The notes under the pieces were generated by a model. The model saw only the letters and a list, made by a program, of their open reading frames with translations. It did no database searches and was not told the origin of the DNA. The translations under genes and the position numbers were made by a program. This document shows, in pieces, positions 1-4,739 of a stretch of DNA of 9,557 nucleotides. This stretch comes from an uncultured Acetatifactor sp. (lineage in GTDB: Bacteria > Bacillota > Clostridia > Lachnospirales > Lachnospiraceae): NCBI GenBank assembly GCA_910577235.1, contig CAJTMX010000062.1, positions 1 through 9,557 on the forward strand. The letters run 5' to 3'. Positions within the stretch are counted from its first letter, which is position 1, and each line of letters begins with the position of its first letter.

Positions 1-111
1 ATATATACTGGAGTTCAGCGAAATGGATTTGTGAAGAAACTGTCAAAGACCCGTGGAACTGGAGCTGACATTGGGAGAAAGGCCCTGATGTTCCAAACTA
101 TTCCTTTATAA
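1..111 (+). CDS. 3' end of an unidentified upstream gene (partial)
   Basis: Frame 1 is open from the first base for 36 codons and stops at TAA 109-111. The translated tail ends in ...GRKALMFQTIPL and is rich in Lys, Arg and Gly. A convincing intrinsic terminator starts 37 nt after the stop, which supports this being the real end of a transcribed gene. I do not recognise the protein; only its last 36 residues are visible and no motif can be assigned. It could be a chance open frame, since 36 codons is short, but the position of the terminator argues for a gene. Confidence 0.45.
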   Translation: MYTGVQRNGFVKKLSKTRGTGADIGRKALMFQTIPL

Positions 112-147
112 AAAGTTTACTTGTGCAGCAGTGAAATATCCGATATA

Positions 148-184
148 ATAAACCCGGAAGAACATTTTCCGGGTTTATATTTTT
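148..184 (+). terminator. Rho-independent terminator of the upstream gene
   Basis: A perfect 12-bp stem pairs 148-159 with 167-178 (core AAACCCGGAA / TTCCGGGTTT) around a 7-nt loop, and is followed by a T-rich run (180-184 is all T). It lies 37 nt after the stop at 109-111 and separates that gene from clpX. The following stretch, 185-335, shows no promoter hexamers that I would call with confidence. Confidence 0.85.
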
Positions 185-335
185 GAGGTAATAATACTGT
201 GGACAATTGGCCGGGCAACATATCGGTGCAGGCATTTGGCGAATGACGCGAGGGCTTTGTTTCTGGGCTTGGGGTAAGATATTTGAGTTTGAAGGTTGCG
301 CAGTGGGATAATCATGCGGCAGAAAGAGGTTGGAA

Positions 336-1865
336 ATGACAGATAAGTACGATCAGGAAGAAGAATTGCAAGAGTTAGAGGAGCTGGAGGATTCCACGCC
401 TGAGAAGGCGGAGGTTGAAGACGGCAAAAAGGGCGAATCCGATAAAGGCGGCGATTACGAGGATGTGTGCTTTGTATGCCGCAGGCCGGAGAGTAAGGCG
501 GGAAAGATGTTTAAGCTCCCCAACAATATCTGCGTCTGCGATGACTGTATGCACAAGACCATGGATGCGGTGAGCCAGTTTGACTATCAGGGTATGCTCA
601 GCGATCCGCAGTTCCAGAAGGATATGGACAATATGCTGAAGGGCAACGGCATGGCCAATATCCGTTTTGTGAACATAGCGGATCTACAGGGAGAGGGCGG
701 TATCCCCAACAAGCAGAAGATCAAGAAAAAGAAGAAACAGGAGAATGTCCAGCCCGTATTGAACATCCGGGATATCCCTGCGCCCCACAAGATCAAGGCC
801 AGTCTGGACGAGTATGTGGTAGGGCAGGAGCATGCCAAAAAGGTGATCTCGGTGGCAGTGTACAATCATTACAAGAGAGTGGCCACAGGCACCATGGATG
901 AGATCGAGATAGAGAAGTCCAATATGCTGATGATCGGACCAACGGGCTGCGGCAAAACTTATCTGGTCAAGACGCTGGCCCGGCTGCTGGATGTGCCGCT
1001 GGCCATAGCGGACGCCACTTCCCTCACAGAGGCGGGATATATCGGGGACGATATAGAGAGCGTGATCTCCAAGCTGCTGGCAGCCGCGGACAACGATGTG
1101 GAGAAAGCGGAGAGAGGTATTGTTTTTATAGATGAGATAGACAAGATCGCCAAGAAAAAGAACACTACTTCCCGTGATGTGAGCGGAGAGAGCGTGCAGC
1201 AGGGTATGTTAAAACTTCTGGAGGGAGCCGAGGTGGAGGTGCCGGTGGGCGCGAACAGCAAAAATGCCATGGTACCGCTGGCCACCGTGAACACCAGAAA
1301 TATATTGTTCATCTGTGGCGGCGCTTTCCCGGATCTGGAGGATATCATCAAGGAGAGGCTGACCAAGACGGCCTCCATAGGCTTTAACGCTATGCTGAAG
1401 GACGCTTTTGACAAGGAAAAAAACATACTCTCCCACGTGACAGTGGAAGATCTGCGGAAGTTTGGTATGATCCCGGAATTTATCGGCAGGCTGCCGGTGA
1501 TCTACACATTGGAAGGTCTGACTCAGGAAATGCTGGTCAAGATCTTGAAGGAGCCGCGCAACGCCATACTGAAACAGTATCAGAAACTGTTGGAACTGGA
1601 CGAGGTAAAACTGGAGTTTAACGAGGAGGCGCTGGAGGCCATTGCCGAGAAGGCCATGAAACAGGATACGGGAGCCAGAGCTTTGCGTTCCATTATAGAA
1701 GAATTTATGCTGGATATCATGTACGAGATCCCCAAGGACGATAATATCGGAAGAGTGACGATCACCCGGGAGTACATCGAGGGCAAGGGCGGTCCCATCA
1801 TTGATATCCGCAGCAATATGCTGCTGGAAAGCAGTGATACACTAAAAGAATACGCGCAGCCTTAA
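336..1865 (+). CDS. clpX: ClpX-type AAA+ unfoldase (divergent, extended)
   Basis: ATP-driven protein unfoldase that would feed substrates to the ClpP peptidase in the cytoplasm. The chosen start is ATG 336, 6 nt after AGAGG (325-329); TTG 330 would add only two residues. Residues 1-43 are a very acidic extension. A C4 zinc finger follows (C45, C48, C68, C71), then a Lys run at 126-134. The AAA+ core has Walker A GPTGCGKT (201-208, K207), pore loop GYIG (234-237), Walker B GIVFIDEID (261-269), an IGF ClpP-docking tripeptide (348-350) and sensor-2 GARALRS (446-452). All ATPase parts are intact, so it should be active and able to bind ClpP. At 509 residues it is longer than the usual 410-430. 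The RKH pore loop that contacts ssrA tags in E. coli ClpX is not conserved here (NSKNAM, 307-312). There is no clpP or tig neighbour, which suggests a second, specialised ClpX rather than the housekeeping copy, but this is inference. Confidence 0.9.
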   Translation: MTDKYDQEEELQELEELEDSTPEKAEVEDGKKGESDKGGDYEDVCFVCRRPESKAGKMFKLPNNICVCDDCMHKTMDAVSQFDYQGMLSDPQFQKDMDNMLKGNGMANIRFVNIADLQGEGGIPNKQKIKKKKKQENVQPVLNIRDIPAPHKIKASLDEYVVGQEHAKKVISVAVYNHYKRVATGTMDEIEIEKSNMLMIGPTGCGKTYLVKTLARLLDVPLAIADATSLTEAGYIGDDIESVISKLLAAADNDVEKAERGIVFIDEIDKIAKKKNTTSRDVSGESVQQGMLKLLEGAEVEVPVGANSKNAMVPLATVNTRNILFICGGAFPDLEDIIKERLTKTASIGFNAMLKDAFDKEKNILSHVTVEDLRKFGMIPEFIGRLPVIYTLEGLTQEMLVKILKEPRNAILKQYQKLLELDEVKLEFNEEALEAIAEKAMKQDTGARALRSIIEEFMLDIMYEIPKDDNIGRVTITREYIEGKGGPIIDIRSNMLLESSDTLKEYAQP

Positions 1866-1876
1866 GCGGTGAGAGA

Positions 1877-1912
1877 ACCCCGGCAGATATATGGTCTGTC
1901 GGGGTATATTTT
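1877..1912 (+). terminator. Rho-independent terminator after clpX
   Basis: An 11-bp stem pairs ACCCCGGCAGA (1877-1887) with TCTGTCGGGGT (1895-1905), with one G-U pair and a 7-nt loop, followed by a T-rich ATATTTT tail. It starts 11 nt after the clpX stop. It implies that the peptidase gene downstream has its own promoter within about 1913-1980, though no clear hexamer pair stands out there. Confidence 0.85.
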
Positions 1913-1994
1913 ACGTCTCATATTTCGGGGCGGAACCTCCGGCGCAAAATGGCATAGAATAGCCATAAGGAACAGGATCTGAACGGAGATCATT

Positions 1995-2396
1995 ATGGAT
2001 TGCAGAGACAAGATATTGTCTGATGAGTATGTGGATATTGTGGTGGATTTTTCGGTGGACATTCTTTTGACAGAGGGGGCTGATATCTGCTACATTCCTC
2101 TTGGGGACGGTTATTCTGTGATATATGACAACCTGCTGACGGCAAAAAACCGCTGGCGGGGGCCTTATCAGTACCGTTTTACGCCCAAGGTATACGGGTT
2201 GATGGAAATAGACGGCATGGGCCCCGGGGGCGGGGAGATGCGGGCGGCGCAGCTTTTTCAGGAGCCTTTTGATTCTACGCCGCTGATATCCAGCGGCATC
2301 CTGTCCGTACAGAGGGAACCGCTGAACCTTACTGGCAGGGGGTGTATTTTTTGCTGCATAGATACGGGGGAGCGTGTTATTCTATTGTCAGGTTAG
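1995..2396 (+). pseudogene. N-terminal fragment of Csp-like S8 (subtilisin-type) peptidase, cut by the element
   Basis: The start is ATG 1995, 6 nt after GGAG (1985-1988). The frame gives 133 residues beginning MDCRDKILSDEYVDI, which I recognise as the N-terminus of the Csp-type S8 peptidases common in Clostridia (normally about 550-600 residues). The stretch SGILSVQ (100-106), then LNLTGRG and IDTG (122-125), matches the run-up to the catalytic aspartate, D123. Family members continue IDTGIDY and so on. Here the frame changes after G125 to an unrelated eight-residue tail and stops at TAG 2394. The His and Ser of the triad are absent, so no active peptidase can be made from this fragment. Mobile-element genes follow directly, so insertion is the natural explanation; the rest of the gene should lie beyond the far end of the element. 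The family call is from memory of conserved motifs and was not searched. Confidence 0.78.
2364..2376. other. Probable left junction between host gene and element
   Basis: Similarity to the S8 peptidase family stops after the DTG codons (2361-2369), and the following codons fit no family member. The boundary should therefore lie within a few bases of 2370. The sequence there is a run of five G followed by AGCG. Insertion inside a protein gene rather than at a tRNA gene suits a large serine recombinase (TnpX/Tn5397 type) or a relaxed tyrosine integrase. The integrase gene is not in the window, so the recombinase class is unknown. Confidence 0.65.
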
Positions 2397-2424
2397 CAAA
2401 ACCTCAGTAAAATCAAGAGGTTCC

Positions 2425-2435
2425 GCTGATTTAGT
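2425..2435 (+). repeat. Copy 1 of an 11-bp direct repeat
   Basis: GCTGATTTAGT here recurs exactly at 2685-2695, 260 bp away. The core TGATTTAG also occurs at 2584-2591. All three are in the same orientation in the terminal region, so they are candidates for accessory protein binding sites. Confidence 0.55.
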
Positions 2436-2583
2436 CCTACGAAAAAGTGCCGGATGAGAGGTCATTTTTGAGTGAGGACGGGCCCGTTTCAGCAATCAAA
2501 AAGAATACTTGCAGTTATTTAACACAAGGCAGATTGATTATACTATCCGGCAGGGTATTTTTGTACCCATTACAACTGAATAA

Positions 2584-2591
2584 TGATTTAG
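2584..2591 (+). repeat. Core copy 2 of the TGATTTAG repeat
   Basis: Only the 8-bp core is shared with the other two copies. It runs into the left arm of the terminator at 2590, so it may be partly fortuitous. Confidence 0.35.
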
Positions 2592-2644
2592 GTGGGACTA
2601 AATTAGCTTTCTTTCATGCAGGCTCCTTTAGTCCCGCCTTTTTT
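2590..2644 (+). terminator. Strong rho-independent terminator upstream of parA
   Basis: A 13-bp stem pairs AGGTGGGACTAAA (2590-2602) with TTTAGTCCCGCCT (2627-2639), with one G-T pair, around a 24-nt loop. Six T follow (2639-2644). It reads in the direction of the element genes, so it would stop transcription entering from the interrupted peptidase gene. It could also act as an attenuator for a promoter inside 2400-2590. Since no gene ends just before it, insulation of the operon is the simpler reading. Confidence 0.85.
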
Positions 2645-2684
2645 CGCCCGGAAGAAGGCCGCAAAGGGATAATGCAGGGGAGAA

Positions 2685-2695
2685 GCTGATTTAGT
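2685..2695 (+). repeat. Copy 3 of the 11-bp direct repeat
   Basis: GCTGATTTAGT, identical to 2425-2435. It lies between the terminator and the AAGGAGGT box upstream of parA. Confidence 0.55.
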
Positions 2696-2720
2696 TGCCA
2701 CACAAGAGCAAAGGAGGTAA

Positions 2721-2867
2721 GTGAACAGTTCTGCTTTTATCCAAGTCAACATTCCCACTACAAATAGCGGGGATGTTGACCCTCACGGCATTCGCCAAAT
2801 ATACATGCAAGCATGTCTACTTGGCTCATTGCTTGTGGGAATTCAATGTAACCAGATAACAAATTGA
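2721..2867 (+). CDS. Possible 48-codon leader ORF before parA
   Basis: GTG 2721 opens a frame of 48 codons ending at TGA 2865-2867, 23 nt before parA. A perfect AAGGAGGT box (2711-2718) precedes it, but the gap to GTG is only 2-3 nt, shorter than normal. The predicted peptide (N-terminus MNSSAFIQVNIPTTNSGD) resembles nothing I know; residues 31-41 are hydrophobic. Both inverted repeats of the parA leader fall inside it, so translation would alter their folding. It may be a regulatory leader peptide or not a gene at all; the box could also belong to a structured leader. Confidence 0.3.
   Translation: MNSSAFIQVNIPTTNSGDVDPHGIRQIYMQACLLGSLLVGIQCNQITN
2745..2780. promoter_or_regulatory. 12-bp inverted repeat in the parA leader
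   Basis: GTCAACATTCCC (2745-2756) pairs with GGGGATGTTGAC (2769-2780) over 12 positions, 11 Watson-Crick plus one G-T, with a 12-nt loop. No T run follows, so it is not a terminator. Part of the left arm, ATTCCCAC (2751-2758), also matches GTGGGAAT at 2835-2842, giving a second, mutually exclusive pairing. Candidate roles are an operator or parS-like site for the adjacent ParB, or an RNA switch in the leader. Confidence 0.55.
2803..2816. promoter_or_regulatory. Palindrome ACATGC-AA-GCATGT upstream of parA
   Basis: A perfect 6-bp inverted repeat with a 2-nt spacer, 74 nt before the parA start. The size and symmetry suit binding of a dimeric protein such as ParB or a repressor. It does not resemble the chromosomal parS consensus. 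The role is inferred only from symmetry and position. Confidence 0.4.
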
Positions 2868-2890
2868 GGCAATAGAAAGGAAACAGGCAA

Positions 2891-3733
2891 ATGGGCAAGG
2901 TTTTAGGAATCGTAAACAGAAAGGGTGGCGTAGGTAAGACCACGACCGCCACGACCCTGTCATATCTGCTGTCTAAGGAAGGGTGCAGGGTGGCATTGAT
3001 TGACTTTGACGGACAGAGGCACACAACCAAATTGTGCGGGGTGGCCGCGCCGGAGCAGTTGACCGTGACAATCTATGATATTTTGAAATGTATCGTGATG
3101 AACGAAAAGCTGCCGGACAGAGAGGATTACATGATAAGGACGGAGACAGGAGTGGATTTAATCCCGGCGAACAATAAGCTGGATAACTTCGACAAGCTGA
3201 TGTGCGATACCGATTTTGCGGAGTACAAGCTGAAGGAGTTCGTAGATACCATTAAAGAGCAGTATGATTACATCCTCATCGACGGGATGCCGAAGATGGG
3301 GACAGCCATGATAAATGTGATGATATGCTGTGACAGCCTGCTCATTCCGGTGCAGTCGGAGACGCTGGCGGTGGAGGGGATGGCGGAGTTCCTGCGGGCG
3401 TTTCACAGGATCAAGAGCCATGCCAACGCAGGATTGGAGATCGAGGGCATCCTGATCACCATGGATAACGAGCGGACAAGGGTATCTAAGCGGGTGAAGG
3501 CGCAGTTACAGCAGGCGCTGGGGGAAAGGGTGCGCATCTTTACCAACAGCATTCCCCGCTCTATCAAGGTGCCGGAGGCCGTGGAGTACGGTATGACAAT
3601 CTGCGAGTACGAGCCGGACAACCCGGCGGCGAAAGCCTATGAAAAATTTGTAAAGGAGTTGATGGGAAATGGCGGCGAGGACACCAAAAATACCAACAAG
3701 GGCATCGAAAGCACCAGCGAACACATTGCTTAA
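2891..3733 (+). CDS. parA: ParA-family partition ATPase (Soj/MinD-like)
   Basis: A 280-residue cytoplasmic P-loop ATPase expected to work with ParB to position or stabilise the element as an excised circle. The start ATG 2891 is 9 nt after GAAAGGA. The deviant Walker A KGGVGKTT spans residues 11-18 with signature Lys11 and Lys16. The Walker A' segment is LIDFDGQ (36-42), where most ParA proteins have DxDPQ, so the usual Pro is Gly. Walker B ends in D131 of LIDGMP, followed by the usual long helix and VQSE stretch. PANNKLDNFD (92-101) is also typical. There is no N-terminal helix-turn-helix, so it is the short type and autoregulation would fall to ParB or another factor. The last 22 or so residues are hydrophilic and are encoded in the overlap with parB. 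It is first in the visible operon, behind an unusually structured leader. Confidence 0.93.
   Translation: MGKVLGIVNRKGGVGKTTTATTLSYLLSKEGCRVALIDFDGQRHTTKLCGVAAPEQLTVTIYDILKCIVMNEKLPDREDYMIRTETGVDLIPANNKLDNFDKLMCDTDFAEYKLKEFVDTIKEQYDYILIDGMPKMGTAMINVMICCDSLLIPVQSETLAVEGMAEFLRAFHRIKSHANAGLEIEGILITMDNERTRVSKRVKAQLQQALGERVRIFTNSIPRSIKVPEAVEYGMTICEYEPDNPAAKAYEKFVKELMGNGGEDTKNTNKGIESTSEHIA
3653..3658 (+). promoter_or_regulatory. Ribosome-binding site that sets the parB start
   Basis: AAGGAG lies inside the parA coding region, 10 nt before ATG 3669. It supports the 65-nt overlap as genuine and implies coupled translation of parA and parB. Confidence 0.75.
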
Positions 3734-4739
3734 TTCCAGTCTGGACGGAATGGATGACCTGTTTGACTTTCAGACCAAGGAACAGCCGTCACAGCAGGGG
3801 CAGGAAGCGGCTGGGGCGGGACTGGCGGAAATGGACTTTGACCGGATGGAGCCGTTTCCCGACCATAAGTTTAAGCTGTACACCGGTCAGAGGCTGGAGG
3901 ACATGGTGGATAGCATCCGGGAGTTTGGGATACTGGAGCCCCTCATCCTCTGGAAACATGGAGACAGGCATACCATACTGAGCGGGCACAATCGGGTCAA
4001 TGCGGCAAAGTTGGCTGGGCTTACTCAAGGTCCCGTTGTCATCCGGGAAGATCTGACCTATGAGGATGCCGTCCTGATTGTGACAGAGACCAACCTGCGC
4101 CAGCGTTCCTTTGATGATTTAAGCCCCTCTGAAAAGGCACTTTGCCTGAAACAGCACTATGACGCTATCAAGAGCCAGGGCAGAAGAAACGACCTTTTAA
4201 AGGAGATTGAAGGGCTGGTAAACCCGCAGGAAACCGGGCAAAACGGGACTTCATTGGGAAACCCAAAGAAGTCGGATGCAGGGGCGGCGGTCAGCGGGGA
4301 ATACGGACTGAGCAGGGACCGCATTGCACGGTATCTTAAGATAGCAACGCTCATCACACCGCTGCTTGACTGTCTGGATGCAAAGTTACTGGGGTTTGAG
4401 GCGGCTTATGATATTTCTTTTGTGAAAGCGGAACAGCAGTTGTTGATCGCAGAGCTGATAGCGGGGGACAATTTCCGCATAGATACCAAAAAATCCGCCC
4501 TTCTGCATGATTATGCCAGAAAAGGAAAGCTGACCGAAGAACGGATCCGGCAGATCATTACGGAGGAAAAGTCCAGGAAACCGAAGAGCAGTTTACAGCC
4601 CATCAGGATAAAAGAGACTGTTATCAACAGGTTTTTTGACAATCAGCAGAGCAGGAAGGAAATCGAGGAAACGATCATAAAGGCGCTGGAATTGTATTTC
4701 GCCCAGGGCGGCGAAAATGCAGGACGGCAGATTGGGTAG
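3669..4739 (+). CDS. parB: ParB/Noc-family DNA-binding partition protein
   Basis: A 356-residue partner of ParA, expected to bind a centromere-like site and load the ParA system. The N-terminal 55 or so residues are flexible and basic, then Gln-rich. The ParB N-terminal domain follows: the RLEDMVDSIREFGILEPL stretch (75-92), then LSGHNRVNAAKLAG (104-117), which replaces the usual GERR box with GHNR, and TETNLRQR (139-146), the counterpart of the arginine-rich ENxxR nucleotide-contact motif. A helix-turn-helix is likely around GLSRDRIARYLKIA (about 213-226). The C-terminal part is helical and charged, suiting dimerisation. It overlaps parA by 65 nt and the next gene by 23 nt, so all three are co-translated. 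ParB-like proteins in mobile elements can also act as nucleases or regulators, so a strict partition role is inferred. Confidence 0.9.
   Translation: MAARTPKIPTRASKAPANTLLNSSLDGMDDLFDFQTKEQPSQQGQEAAGAGLAEMDFDRMEPFPDHKFKLYTGQRLEDMVDSIREFGILEPLILWKHGDRHTILSGHNRVNAAKLAGLTQGPVVIREDLTYEDAVLIVTETNLRQRSFDDLSPSEKALCLKQHYDAIKSQGRRNDLLKEIEGLVNPQETGQNGTSLGNPKKSDAGAAVSGEYGLSRDRIARYLKIATLITPLLDCLDAKLLGFEAAYDISFVKAEQQLLIAELIAGDNFRIDTKKSALLHDYARKGKLTEERIRQIITEEKSRKPKSSLQPIRIKETVINRFFDNQQSRKEIEETIIKALELYFAQGGENAGRQIG

Larger units (their letters stand above)
2397..2720. other. Non-coding left terminal region of the element
   Basis: This stretch has no believable gene. It contains a weak inverted pair AACCTC/GAGGTT (2400-2405 and 2417-2422), three copies of TGATTTAG, a small GGGTA/TACCC hairpin (2553-2557 and 2564-2568) and a strong terminator at 2590-2644. 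A TATACT hexamer occurs at 2539-2544 but has no good partner at the right distance. Such regions usually carry recombinase and excisionase binding sites, which would fit the repeats; that function is inferred. Confidence 0.55.

Noticed and set aside
959..1426. 155-codon antisense ORF over clpX
   Set aside because: It is opposite the highly conserved AAA+ core; the Ser-rich product is a typical complement of this coding sequence.
2539..2544. TATACT as a -10 box for a promoter toward parA
   Set aside because: No acceptable -35 hexamer at 16-18 bp; the nearest candidate TTGCAG is 24 bp away, and a strong terminator lies between it and parA.
2447..2689. 80-codon + strand ORF in the element terminal region
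   Set aside because: It starts at GTG with no ribosome site, runs straight through the terminator stem and T run at 2590-2644, and its protein has no recognisable pattern.
2803..2816. Chromosomal-type parS site
   Set aside because: The palindrome ACATGC-AA-GCATGT does not match the known TGTTTCACGTGAAACA-type consensus, so it is only listed as a palindrome of unknown role.
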